From contig NZ_CP051774.1 in NCBI RefSeq assembly GCF_012913485.1, forward strand, positions 2,976,001 through 3,040,000: 64,000 nucleotides of DNA, written 5' to 3'. The DNA comes from Luteolibacter luteus. GTDB taxonomy: Bacteria; Verrucomicrobiota; Verrucomicrobiia; Verrucomicrobiales; Akkermansiaceae. Every line of letters starts with the position of its first letter. Positions within the stretch are counted from its first letter, which is position 1. Below are positions 52,049-60,222 of the stretch, piece by piece. A program made the position numbers and the translations under genes. Under the pieces are notes generated by a model, which was given only the letters and a program-made list of their open reading frames with translations, was not told the origin of the DNA and made no database searches.

Positions 52049-54304
52049 TCAGTTGCCTCCGCTGAATGAAATATCTTCACGCGGAGGCGCATCCGCTTCG
52101 GCGCTTCCCCAGTTTTTGTTAGGCTCGCTCCCCATCACGAATTCAAGGGTGCCACCGGCGGTGATGATCTCATGCGGAAGCCAGGTCTTGGTGAAAGGCT
52201 GGCCATTGAGCTTGGCGGACTGGATGTAGCGGTTCTCCGGGCTGTTTCCCCTCGCGCGGACCGTGAAGCTCTTGTCACCGGGAAAGCGGATAGTGGTTTC
52301 CTCGAAAAGGGGGCTGCCGATGAGATAGTAAGGCGTGCCGGGACAAAAAGGATAGAGGCCAGCGGCATTGAAAACGTACCATGCGGACATTTGACCCGTA
52401 TCCTCGTCACCGACCATGCCATCCTTGTTGTAGAGCTCATCCATGACGCGCCGGATGGCATGCTGTGCTTTCCACGGTTGGCCGAGGTAGTTGTAGAAGT
52501 AGAGGACGTGATGGCAGGGCTCATTGACGTGCGCGTACTGGCCCATCTTTGAGAACTCCACCTCCCGCATTTCGTGGATGACGTGGCCGTAGCCTCCAAC
52601 CACGGAGGTGGGAGGCATGGAGAGGAGTTTATCCAGCTTGGTCGCCGCGGCTTCGCGGCCGCCGAGGAGTCCGATCAAGCCATGCGGGTCATGCATCACC
52701 GACCAAGTCCACTGCCAGGCATTGCCCTCGACGTAGGGACCGCCCCACGCGAGTGGATCGAAGGGTTCCTGCCAGCTGCCATCAGCGAGCTTGCCGCGCA
52801 TGAAGCCGGTCTTGGGATCCCAAACATTGCGATAGTTCAGGGCGCGCTGCCCGAAAAGTTTCGCGTCTTCCTTGTGCCCGAGGGCATCCGCCAAGCGGGA
52901 GACGCAGAAGTCATCGTAGGCATACTCGAGGGTGCAGGAGGTGGCGGCTTCCTTTCGCACGTCACTGGGGATATAGCCTTTCTCCATGTACTCCGGCAGA
53001 TGATCGCGGCCGGCCCAACCCCATCCGTCATTCTCGGTGGCGTTCTTCCGCACGGCGGCATAGGCGTCCTTCGCATCGAAGGTCCGCAAGCCCTTCACCC
53101 ACGCGTCCGCAAAGATCGAGTCGCCGTGGGAGCCGATCATGCAAGGACGGTTACCGGGGCTCGGCCAAGTCGGAAGACGGCCCCCTTCGCGATAAGCGTT
53201 GAGCCAGCCTTCAAGGATACTTGACCCGTGCTCCGGATAATAGAGGACGTAAAAGGGAAAGGCGGTGCGGAAGGTATCCCATAGCCCGCTATCCGTGTAG
53301 AGCAGCCCATCGAAGATCTTTCCATTCGAGAACGGGCTATAATGGCGAAGCTTTCCTCCTGCATCCGGCTCGTGAAACATGCGGGGGAACTGGAGCGAAC
53401 GATAAAGCGCGGTGTAGAAAGTACTACGCTGATCGTTGTTCGCACCCTTGATCTCCACGCGCGCCAGTTCCTTGGCCCACGCATCCCGCGAATGCTTGCG
53501 AAGGCCTTCAAAATCCCAATCCGGGACCTCGCGACTCATGTTCAGCTCCGCCTGCTCGTAGCTGATGAACGAGGTGCCGATCTTCATGAGAACCGGCTTC
53601 GCACTCTTGGTCGACGCGAAGCGCACCGTCGCAGTGACCATCTTCTCCTTGCTCTTGGCCTCGACCACTTCGAACGGCTGATCAAACTCAGCCACGAAGT
53701 ACATCGCGAAGTTTCCCGGTGCCCCGAAGGTGACATGCTTGGCCTTTCCGCGGATCTTGCGCTTGCTTGGATCGAAGGCGGCATCGACTTCACCCTCGTT
53801 GTCGAAGACCACCGCCGACTTGTCCGAATCCGGGAAGGTGAAGCGCATCAAGGAACAACGATCTGTGGGGACGATCTCCGCCGTCACCTGGTAGCGATCC
53901 AAGAAGATCGAGTAATGGTAGGCTCTCGCGGACTCCTTCGCGTGGGAGAAGTCGGAGGCTCGATCTTTCGGACTATCGAGGGTTTCGCCGACGAGGGGCA
54001 TCACGAGGAAGTCCCCGTAGTCTCGAACCCAGATGCTCGGCTGGTGAGTGGCGCGGATTCCCTCGAAGCGCGTATGCTTCATCTGATAGAAGGGTGAAAC
54101 GGAGCCATCCGTCTGCGGTGCCCAGGTCGTCATCCCGAAAGGAGCCACGATTGCCGGAACCGTATTGCCGCGGGAGAACTCGGCATCGCCATTTGTCCCG
54201 GAGAGCGGATTGATCGTATCCACCGGATCCAGTGTCTCTGCAGAAGACAGAAGCGGCAGCATCCAGGCCGCGAGGAACGCGGAGAGAAGGGAATAGGAAT
54301 TCAT
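52049..54304 (-). CDS. Secreted family 92 glycoside hydrolase (alpha-mannosidase)
   Basis: A 751-residue exported protein (signal MNSYSLLSAFLAAWMLPLLS then SAET). GH92 landmarks are the N-terminal DPVDTINPLSGTNGDAEFSR, then GNTVPAIVAPFGMTTW, a Lys/Arg/Gly-rich QMKHTRFEGIRATHQPSIWV, and the C-terminal domain with PGNRPCMIGSHGDSIFADAW, FMRGKLADGSW, GNAWQWTWSVMHDP and EPCHHVLYFYNYLG. These are calcium-dependent exo-alpha-mannosidases that usually cleave 1,2-linked mannose. It is convergent with the PepSY gene (32 bases), so a shared terminator is expected, though none is obvious. Confidence 0.93.
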   Translation of the reverse strand: MNSYSLLSAFLAAWMLPLLSSAETLDPVDTINPLSGTNGDAEFSRGNTVPAIVAPFGMTTWAPQTDGSVSPFYQMKHTRFEGIRATHQPSIWVRDYGDFLVMPLVGETLDSPKDRASDFSHAKESARAYHYSIFLDRYQVTAEIVPTDRCSLMRFTFPDSDKSAVVFDNEGEVDAAFDPSKRKIRGKAKHVTFGAPGNFAMYFVAEFDQPFEVVEAKSKEKMVTATVRFASTKSAKPVLMKIGTSFISYEQAELNMSREVPDWDFEGLRKHSRDAWAKELARVEIKGANNDQRSTFYTALYRSLQFPRMFHEPDAGGKLRHYSPFSNGKIFDGLLYTDSGLWDTFRTAFPFYVLYYPEHGSSILEGWLNAYREGGRLPTWPSPGNRPCMIGSHGDSIFADAWVKGLRTFDAKDAYAAVRKNATENDGWGWAGRDHLPEYMEKGYIPSDVRKEAATSCTLEYAYDDFCVSRLADALGHKEDAKLFGQRALNYRNVWDPKTGFMRGKLADGSWQEPFDPLAWGGPYVEGNAWQWTWSVMHDPHGLIGLLGGREAAATKLDKLLSMPPTSVVGGYGHVIHEMREVEFSKMGQYAHVNEPCHHVLYFYNYLGQPWKAQHAIRRVMDELYNKDGMVGDEDTGQMSAWYVFNAAGLYPFCPGTPYYLIGSPLFEETTIRFPGDKSFTVRARGNSPENRYIQSAKLNGQPFTKTWLPHEIITAGGTLEFVMGSEPNKNWGSAEADAPPREDISFSGGN

Positions 54305-54428
54305 CGGGCTCGCGGCGTCTGACCAAGCTCACTCCCCCCAAACGGGTTCCAAGCTTCAATCACGCGGCTTACGCGGGATCGGCACGAAGCTTGTCAGATA
54401 GAGACGAGATTCGCCTTGATCCGGCTTC

Positions 54429-55598
54429 TTAGGGTCCAATGCCCCACGCTTCGTTGAGACCTTTCCGCCAGCGCTCATGAGCACGGACTTCTACCGGCGA
54501 TTTCGGGTCTTTCGCCCAGGACTGCTCAACGAGTTCGACCAGGTGCCGACGTTCTTCCCGAGGAACGAGTTCCCATGAGGAGTCCGGCTGATCTTGAAAG
54601 CGGGTTTGAAGGAGGACCTCCCGCAGAAAGTCCTCGCGGCGGCCCATTTCATCTGCGGCAGCAAGGGTACCGGCTCTGACCTTTCCATCGCTACCGATCA
54701 CGGCACTACCCCAAAGGTCATCAAGGAAATCAGACGGCAAGCGGTCCAAGGCCTGTACGATCGATTTGAAATCGGGACTCGCGGGGTCATCGGGAAAGAA
54801 ACTGGTGTTCTCGGCATCGTCCCTCAGGTGTTCGATGTCCAAGACTTCCGGGTGAGATGCGAGCCATTCCGCTGCTTCCGCCGGGGAACGTACCGACCAT
54901 CTTCGCAGCAGATCGTTCGGAATCATGCGAGGCTGGGAATCCTGATCGATCAGAAATTCAAGCACCGTCTTGAAATCGAAATCGCTGCTGAACTCAACAT
55001 TCCGAAGCCAAATGGAGCTCCGATCCGGGAGATCGGGCAGCTCATCCAGAATTTCCATCACCCTCGATGCCGACAACTTGGTGGCCTCCCCCAAGGCTCC
55101 TCCGTAAGCAGCTATGCCCCATTCCGAGTCCTCGTAGTTCGATCGCTCCGCTTTCCAGAGCTCGTAGGCTTTCCATGGGTCACGTTCCGAGTAACCCCAA
55201 AGCAAGAGATTGGTCAGCCGTTTCCTCTGCGCGGGATCTTCCTTCTCGATCGCGAGATCCCATGCCTTCCAACCCAAACGATCGATCAGCTCGAGAACAA
55301 CGAGATTGGTATCCCTGCCACCGAGATTCTCATCGGCGAGCCACTGGAAAAGAGCATCGGTATTGCACTTCGACAAAGCACGGCGGACCGCGGTGGCCCT
55401 GCTTGCCGGATCCGTGTCCACGACGACTTCTTGGGAAGGTAGGACAGTCTGGCTTTCCGTTGGATTGGCGCCTCTTTGCGATTGAGGGGCCTGGGAAGCA
55501 AGAGCTTCCCGATCGCGCGATTTACTACCGACGATTCCAACCGCAATCGATGCGAGGCAAGTGAGAGCGAAAGCTGTTCGATGGAGGCACATGTTCAC
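54429..55598 (-). CDS. Exported helical-repeat protein of unknown function, family member
   Basis: A 389-residue protein. It has an N-terminal signal or anchor (MCLHRTAFALTCLASIAVGI), a low-complexity linker, then a helical repeat domain with the W-DP-A theme (LLWGYSERDPWKAYELWKAE, RRWSVRSPAEAAEWLASHPE). GTG at 55598 overlaps the upstream gene's TGA (GTGA), which fits coupled translation; ATG at 55592 is the alternative. It is one of three such proteins in the window (with 55595-56596 and 18218-19486). Function unknown. Confidence 0.72.
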   Translation of the reverse strand: MNMCLHRTAFALTCLASIAVGIVGSKSRDREALASQAPQSQRGANPTESQTVLPSQEVVVDTDPASRATAVRRALSKCNTDALFQWLADENLGGRDTNLVVLELIDRLGWKAWDLAIEKEDPAQRKRLTNLLLWGYSERDPWKAYELWKAERSNYEDSEWGIAAYGGALGEATKLSASRVMEILDELPDLPDRSSIWLRNVEFSSDFDFKTVLEFLIDQDSQPRMIPNDLLRRWSVRSPAEAAEWLASHPEVLDIEHLRDDAENTSFFPDDPASPDFKSIVQALDRLPSDFLDDLWGSAVIGSDGKVRAGTLAAADEMGRREDFLREVLLQTRFQDQPDSSWELVPREERRHLVELVEQSWAKDPKSPVEVRAHERWRKGLNEAWGIGP

Positions 55599-56596
55599 CG
55601 GCCGGAAGAGTTCACTTTCTCTTTCTCAAGCTCCGGATAGAGCGAGAAGAGCATGATGGAGCGATCGCTCGAGCTGGCACGAAGCTCCTTTGAAAATGCA
55701 CTCATTTCCTCCGGAGGCAGTGCTGCCAAAGCACTCCTGACCTGGAGACGAACGGCGGGATCATCGATACCCGCTTCAAGAATCTCTCGGGCCCGCATTT
55801 CCGAGGCCTCATCGTTCTGACCCGGCCAGTCCTTCCAATGAGCCAATGCTTCGGTGGGATCCTTACGCGCCCAGTTCGAGAAAAAACCTCGAAGATGATT
55901 TCCATCTTTTTCAAGCGCGGCAGCCGAGCCGCTTTGAATCCACGGAGTGATGTCCAGATCGGCAGGGAAATCGAAGGATCCAATGTCGCCAAAAGGATCC
56001 GAAGAATTGTACTGGAAGAGCTCCCAAGGAAGCTTCGCGCAGGCATCTGCGAGGGCCGCGCTTCCAAGCGAGGCCTGGTACTGCAAAAGCCGTAGCAAGG
56101 TTTCGTTGCTGCAAGGCTCCTTGGTCTTGCTGGTGAGTACCTGTTGGAGGGCTGACGCGGGATCAGCTTCAGCCCAACCGGACATGACAGAGGCTTTTAG
56201 ATCGGGATCTTCCTTCAAAATCCACTCGAGGGCTTCGCTTTTCAAGCGCTTGCCCAGTTCATTCGCGAAGCGATGGCGCTTGATGTCCTGATATTCCTCA
56301 GCGTCCCAATCATCCAGTTCGCTTGCATGGACGGAAGCTCGCTTTGCTTGGAGCAAGGCTTCCTTGAGCTTGGCGATATCCCATGTGTTCTCTTGGGCGA
56401 TTTCCTCCTCAAGCGATCGCTGGTGCGCTTGATCGAGTTCATCTAAAACGCGCTTCACATCGGAGAAGCGGGCCTCTTCCCGTACTCCGAGGCTTTTTGT
56501 CGCTGTTGTCGAAGATGGTCGAGGGCCGCCCTGCGACGTCGCGAAGTAGGCCGCAACACCGAGCAGGGGAGGAATGACCCACAGCCATCTTTTCAT
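55595..56596 (-). CDS. Exported helical-repeat protein of unknown function, family member
   Basis: A 333-residue protein. Signal or anchor MKRWLWVIPPLLGVAAYFAT, then a helical repeat domain with MSGWAEADPASALQQVL and FFSNWARKDPTEALAHWKDW. It overlaps the next gene by four bases at its stop, so the two are co-translated. A third relative is at 18218-19486. The shared pattern (about 40-50-residue helical units carrying W-x-x-x-DP-x-x-A) defines the family as far as I can see; no catalytic motif is apparent. Confidence 0.72.
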   Translation of the reverse strand: MKRWLWVIPPLLGVAAYFATSQGGPRPSSTTATKSLGVREEARFSDVKRVLDELDQAHQRSLEEEIAQENTWDIAKLKEALLQAKRASVHASELDDWDAEEYQDIKRHRFANELGKRLKSEALEWILKEDPDLKASVMSGWAEADPASALQQVLTSKTKEPCSNETLLRLLQYQASLGSAALADACAKLPWELFQYNSSDPFGDIGSFDFPADLDITPWIQSGSAAALEKDGNHLRGFFSNWARKDPTEALAHWKDWPGQNDEASEMRAREILEAGIDDPAVRLQVRSALAALPPEEMSAFSKELRASSSDRSIMLFSLYPELEKEKVNSSGR

Positions 56597-56644
56597 TCTT
56601 TGAATTCAGACTGCGGGATTGGAGGGCCTATTCAATGTGATTGG

Positions 56645-57376
56645 TCAGTCCGAGCGCGTTTTCCGCTCCGAGATCCAGAGAAAAAGCCCGAAGACGAGAT
56701 AGGCGAGCGATGCCAGCGCCAGCGAAGTGATGATCCATCGAAACCCGAGGGCGCGGACCATAAGCCAGCCCTCGAAACGCGAGGCAAAGGACCACGCGAT
56801 GGGGAAGGCCACCGCGACGCCAAGCAGGCCTCCCAGCGCTAGCTCGCGATGCCGCGATGTCCAATGCCATCGACCCAGAACACGGCGCCTGGCGATATAA
56901 ACGCCCAATAAGATCAGCATCCCCGCCACCGAACCGAGGTGCTGCAGGACGTGGAACAAAGGACAGGGCTCGTGGAGCAAGGAGAAGCGCTGGACGAACC
57001 AACCGCTGGCATGGGTAAAGGCGTCCAAGAAATTATGCGACCAGATGCCCAACAGCAACGAGACCGTAACCTGTCTCCAAGCCGGGGAGGGTGGTGCCGT
57101 TCTCAGGAAGCCCGTGACCCAACTTCGCTCTGGATCCGGAAGCGGCGCCGCAAGAATCCTGCCACCAGTCCTCATCGCCAGCCAGATGAGCCAACCGAGC
57201 GGGAGGGCAATCTGCAGGCTACCCCTGAAGCTGTGAGCCTGACTCGCGAGATCGAAGCGGTGGAAGTAGTAGCCGAGATCCGGCACCATGCTGCCGATGA
57301 CCAAGCCCAGCGGATCGAGCCTCCGGTAGCGGAGAAGCGGAAGTACCACGGCGGCGTGACTGACCGTAAATGGCAT
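56645..57376 (-). CDS. DUF4184 family membrane protein
   Basis: A 243-residue integral membrane protein, MPFTVSHAAVVLPLLRYRRL being the family signature. Six hydrophobic segments, and conserved His/Asp patches (YYFHRFDLASQAHSFRG, LGIWSHNFLDAFTHASGW) reminiscent of membrane metal-dependent hydrolases such as DUF457/YdjM. The enzymatic role is not established. It is transcribed away from the gap at 57377-57829 that contains the candidate origin sites. Confidence 0.85.
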   Translation of the reverse strand: MPFTVSHAAVVLPLLRYRRLDPLGLVIGSMVPDLGYYFHRFDLASQAHSFRGSLQIALPLGWLIWLAMRTGGRILAAPLPDPERSWVTGFLRTAPPSPAWRQVTVSLLLGIWSHNFLDAFTHASGWFVQRFSLLHEPCPLFHVLQHLGSVAGMLILLGVYIARRRVLGRWHWTSRHRELALGGLLGVAVAFPIAWSFASRFEGWLMVRALGFRWIITSLALASLAYLVFGLFLWISERKTRSD

Positions 57377-57454
57377 GGCGGGGGAATTTCAGACGCCATG
57401 ATGAAGGGCCAGCGAAGCGGTGATGAAATCGGACCTCCCTTTCGCATGTTAGCC

Positions 57455-57675
57455 GATTGTGAACAGTTCGGGAATTCAGCGTGGGCATTGTTTGCGGGAC
57501 GGGGCTGGGAAGGAGCTTGCGGGTACTTCCGCCGTGGTTTTCCACAGACTTTTCCACCCGTGGAATGCCTGTAGTGAAGCGGTGGAACGGCGATTTCTGA
57601 GGGTTGTTCACATCCCTAAGACGAAGAGTTTCCTTAGCTTTAAAAAGATCTCTTATTAGAGCCTGTGAGTAAACA
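57455..57675. other. Candidate replication-origin region: cluster of DnaA-box-like sites
   Basis: A perfect TTWTNCACA match (TTTTCCACA 57538-57546) is flanked by near matches: CTGTTCACA on the minus strand (57458-57466, two mismatches), TTTTCCACC (57550-57558, one), TTGTTCACA (57604-57612, one) and TTACTCACA on the minus strand (57664-57672, one). The AT-rich stretch 57637-57658 lies beside them, and mnmG plus parS are about 6 kb away. Such a cluster in GC-rich DNA is suggestive, not proof. The rest of the 453-base gap has only the aceF terminator. Confidence 0.4.
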
Positions 57676-57772
57676 AGCGACCGGGAAGGGAAGAGACACC
57701 GGGGAATGATCCATCGAATCGAGCGAGGAAAGGGATTCATGGGGAGGGCCATCAGGAGCGAGGGAGCATAAG

Positions 57773-57805
57773 AAAGGCGTGCCACCTTGAGAGTGGCACG
57801 CCTTT
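57773..57805 (-). terminator. Rho-independent-type terminator after aceF
   Basis: AAAGGCGTGCCAC (57773-57785) and GTGGCACGCCTTT (57793-57805) form a 13-base stem; on the minus strand it is followed by CTTATGC after the TTT of the stem. It lies 24 bases downstream of the aceF stop codon. Confidence 0.75.
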
Positions 57806-57829
57806 GAGATAGGGAGCTTCCTGAGCGCC

Positions 57830-59149
57830 TCAGATCAGCATCAGGGCGGGCTGCTCGATGAGCTTCTTCACTTCGGCCAGGAAGGCCGCAGCGACCGCAC
57901 CATCGACGACGCGGTGGTCGCAGCTGACGCCAAGGTTCATGCGGAGGCCAGGAACGATCTGGCCGTTCTTGACGACGGGCTTCTCAATGGCGGCACCGAC
58001 GGAAAGAATGACGGCCTGCGGCGGATTGACGATCGCGTCGAAGCTTTCAATGCCCCAGGCACCGAGGTTCGAGACGGTGATGGTGCCGCCGTCGAATTCG
58101 CTGGGCTTCAGCTTCTTCTCCTTGGCGCGGCCAGCCATGTCTTTCACTTCCTTCGAGATCTGGAGGACGGACTTGGTCTCGGCCTGCTGGATGACCGGGG
58201 TGACAAGGCCATCTTCCACGGCGATGGCGACTGCCAGACCGACGTGCTTGAAGCTGACGATGTGATCGCCGGCGAAGGAGGCATTCACTGCCGGGACCGC
58301 GACGGTGGCATTGATGACGGCCTTCAGGACGAAGTCGTTCACGGAATACTTGTTGCCGTGGGTCTGCTCGGCCTGGGCGTTGATCTGCTTGCGCAGTGCC
58401 ATGAGCGGGGCGGCATCCGCTTCCACGTGGAGGTAGAAGTGCGGGATGGTCTGCTTCGAGGTGAGCAGGCGGGAGGCGATGACCTTCCGCATGGAGGAAA
58501 GTTCGATGCGGCTGTCACCCTCCTTGGCGGTTGGCATGATGGCGGCAGCGGCGGGAGCCGGAGTGGCAGCGGCGGCGGGAGCAGTTCCACGGGCCTTGGC
58601 AGCGGCGGCGAGGCCTGCAGCAGCAGAGGCTTCCGAGGACTTGCCGGCAGGCTTGGAGCCCTTGGCAGCTTCCACGTCGGCGCGGACGATGCGGCCGGCG
58701 GGACCGGTGCCCGCTACAGAGGAAAGGTCGACACCGAGTTCACCGGCGACCTTGCGGGCGAGCGGCGATGCTTTCAGGCGGGAACCGTCGGCGGACGCGA
58801 CCGGGGCTGGGGTAGCGGCCGAAGTAGCTGCGGCAGCGGGAGCGGCTTCGGCCTTTGGAGCTTCGGCGGCAGGGGCACTGCTGGCAGCGGGCGCAGGAGC
58901 GGCACCGGCGTCATCACCATCGAGGACGGCAAGGGTGGCGCCAATGGCAGCCTTCTCGCCTTCCTGGATCAGGATTTCCGTGATGGTACCTTCGTCGAAA
59001 GCTTCCATTTCCATGGTGGCTTTGTCGGTTTCGACTTCGGCGAGGATGTCACCGATCTCGACCGAATCGCCGACTTTCTTGTGCCACTTGATAAGGGTGC
59101 CCTCGGTCATGGTGTCCGAGAGCTTCGGCATTTCGATTTGAATGGCCAT
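57830..59149 (-). CDS. aceF: Pyruvate dehydrogenase E2, dihydrolipoamide acetyltransferase
   Basis: A 439-residue E2. Residues 1-80 are one lipoyl domain with the lipoyl-Lys motif ETDKATMEME, then a Pro/Ala-rich hinge, the peripheral-subunit-binding domain (LKASPLARKVAGELGVDLSS, VAGTGPAGRIVRADVE) and the catalytic CAT domain ending LGVSCDHRVVDGAVAAAFLA (His/Asp of HxxxDG). In the complex it transfers acetyl groups to CoA. It lies downstream of pdhA and pdhB, separated by small lipoprotein genes. The E3 gene is not in the window. Confidence 0.95.
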   Translation of the reverse strand: MAIQIEMPKLSDTMTEGTLIKWHKKVGDSVEIGDILAEVETDKATMEMEAFDEGTITEILIQEGEKAAIGATLAVLDGDDAGAAPAPAASSAPAAEAPKAEAAPAAAATSAATPAPVASADGSRLKASPLARKVAGELGVDLSSVAGTGPAGRIVRADVEAAKGSKPAGKSSEASAAAGLAAAAKARGTAPAAAATPAPAAAAIMPTAKEGDSRIELSSMRKVIASRLLTSKQTIPHFYLHVEADAAPLMALRKQINAQAEQTHGNKYSVNDFVLKAVINATVAVPAVNASFAGDHIVSFKHVGLAVAIAVEDGLVTPVIQQAETKSVLQISKEVKDMAGRAKEKKLKPSEFDGGTITVSNLGAWGIESFDAIVNPPQAVILSVGAAIEKPVVKNGQIVPGLRMNLGVSCDHRVVDGAVAAAFLAEVKKLIEQPALMLI

Positions 59150-59224
59150 GGATCTGTAGAAAAGGGAGTGAGGCGCGGGGAGATTGGGGAATCGGAAAGG
59201 CTTTTCCAGTCTTTTCCCCTCCCA

Positions 59225-59536
59225 TCAACCCTTGTTGACGCGGATGATTTTTCCTTTCTCGACGGCGAAGTTCAGGCGGTCCGGACGATAATCCATCGTC
59301 ACGGGCCGTGGTTTGCCGTCTTCCTCGACCACGCGCCACTTGATCTCAGCCTTGTCGGCGCGGCTGGAGCCTTCCTCCAGGCTCATTCCGACGTAGGAAT
59401 TCGCATCGGAGGGATCGGCGGGAGTGGTCGGTTTTTCCGCGGAGGGAGGACTTTTGTCCGGCGTGGCTTCCGTGGATTGCTGCTGCTGGCAGGAAATCAC
59501 GGCCAGCGAGGCGGCGGCGAGCAGGATGGTTTTCAT
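59225..59536 (-). CDS. Lipoprotein with I78-type peptidase-inhibitor-like domain
   Basis: A 103-residue lipoprotein (lipobox in ASLAVISCQQQ, Cys16). A Gln/Pro/Thr linker is followed by a compact domain (SYVGMSLEEGSSRADKAEIK, RVVEEDGKPRPVTMDYRPDR, LNFAVEKGKIIRVNKG) matching peptidase inhibitor I78 domains, small subtilisin-type inhibitors. It is outside the cytoplasm. It is encoded between pdhB and aceF on the same strand, though no metabolic link is apparent. Confidence 0.78.
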   Translation of the reverse strand: MKTILLAAASLAVISCQQQQSTEATPDKSPPSAEKPTTPADPSDANSYVGMSLEEGSSRADKAEIKWRVVEEDGKPRPVTMDYRPDRLNFAVEKGKIIRVNKG

Positions 59537-59623
59537 CGCTAGCATGCTTGGGGCGGGAGTCCCGAGGCCGCAAGGGAGAAATTGAATGAGAGATGCCAGA
59601 GGGGTAGTCCGGCAGTTCCCGGG

Positions 59624-59658
59624 GGAAAAGAAAACGGGGACCTTGCGGGCCCCCGTTT
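59624..59658 (-). terminator. Rho-independent terminator after the Cys-rich lipoprotein gene
   Basis: Minus strand: AAACGGGG (59658-59651) pairs with CCCCGTTT (59639-59632) and is followed by TCTTTTCC. It lies about 33 bases after the stop codon at 59691, so the transcript from pdhA probably ends or is reduced here before the I78-like and aceF genes. Confidence 0.7.
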
Positions 59659-59690
59659 CCGGCTTTGAAATGTGTGGCGATGCGTCTCGA

Positions 59691-60083
59691 TTACTCAATG
59701 ACGATCGGCTTCATGGTCGGGATCAGGCCGAGGTTCGGGCTGCCGCTGCCACCTTGGACGGTAGCCATTTTGCGGGCAGCTTCGCTGTTGGAGCCGCAGC
59801 AGCCTTCTTCGAGGCAGTAGAGGCGCACGCAGCTCGGGCACTTGATGCGGACCTTCTTGGTCACGGTCTTGTAGCGCGGGACCTTGGTCTCCTTGACCTC
59901 GGTCAGGCCGCTCTTGGAATCGACCACCACTTCTTCGCGAACGATGTCGTAGCCGCAGAGTTTGCGCTGGTAGGTTTCCTCCGTGTAACCGGCGGCGATG
60001 CTCTTCAGGCCGAACATCGAGCAGCAGGACGACAGACCCATCGAGAGGGCCACAAGTGGCAGGATCAGGAGCAGGTTTTTCAT
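59691..60083 (-). CDS. Cys-rich lipoprotein of unknown function
   Basis: A 130-residue lipoprotein, MKNLLLILPLVALSMGLSSC then CSMFG (lipid Cys 20 or 21). A small cysteine-rich core follows (RKLCGYDIVREEVVVDSKSG, IKCPSCVRLYCLEEGCCGSN), where CPSC and CLEEGCC may bind zinc or make disulfides. It starts 10 bases after the 24-residue peptide gene (60094-60168). I do not recognise a family. Confidence 0.72.
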   Translation of the reverse strand: MKNLLLILPLVALSMGLSSCCSMFGLKSIAAGYTEETYQRKLCGYDIVREEVVVDSKSGLTEVKETKVPRYKTVTKKVRIKCPSCVRLYCLEEGCCGSNSEAARKMATVQGGSGSPNLGLIPTMKPIVIE

Positions 60084-60093
60084 AGCAGTGGTA

Positions 60094-60168
60094 TTAGAAG
60101 AGGCAGCAGCAGGAGGTGGCAGCAAGGCACAGACCTGCCAGCCCGGCGAGGGCAAGAAGTTTGGTCAT
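60094..60168 (-). CDS. 24-residue Cys-tailed lipopeptide
   Basis: The frame from ATG 60168 to TAA 60094-60096 reads MTKLLALAGLAGLCLAATSC then CCLF. It is a complete lipoprotein signal with an ATSC lipobox and almost nothing after it, like the entericidin-type small lipoproteins. It is on the same strand as its neighbours, 10 bases before the next lipoprotein gene and 54 bases after pdhB. Too short for standard gene finding; coding is inferred from the signal-like composition, start and stop, and position. Confidence 0.45.
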   Translation of the reverse strand: MTKLLALAGLAGLCLAATSCCCLF

Positions 60169-60222
60169 GATGCAAACATGCTAGAATAGGCGTTGTCCGT
60201 GGCAACGAAAAAGCCTTCGGAA

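Noticed and set aside
58419..58434. Second parS-like core within aceF (TTCCACGTGGA)
   Set aside because: Only 11 of 16 positions fit the consensus, and the sequence is explained by the protein code.
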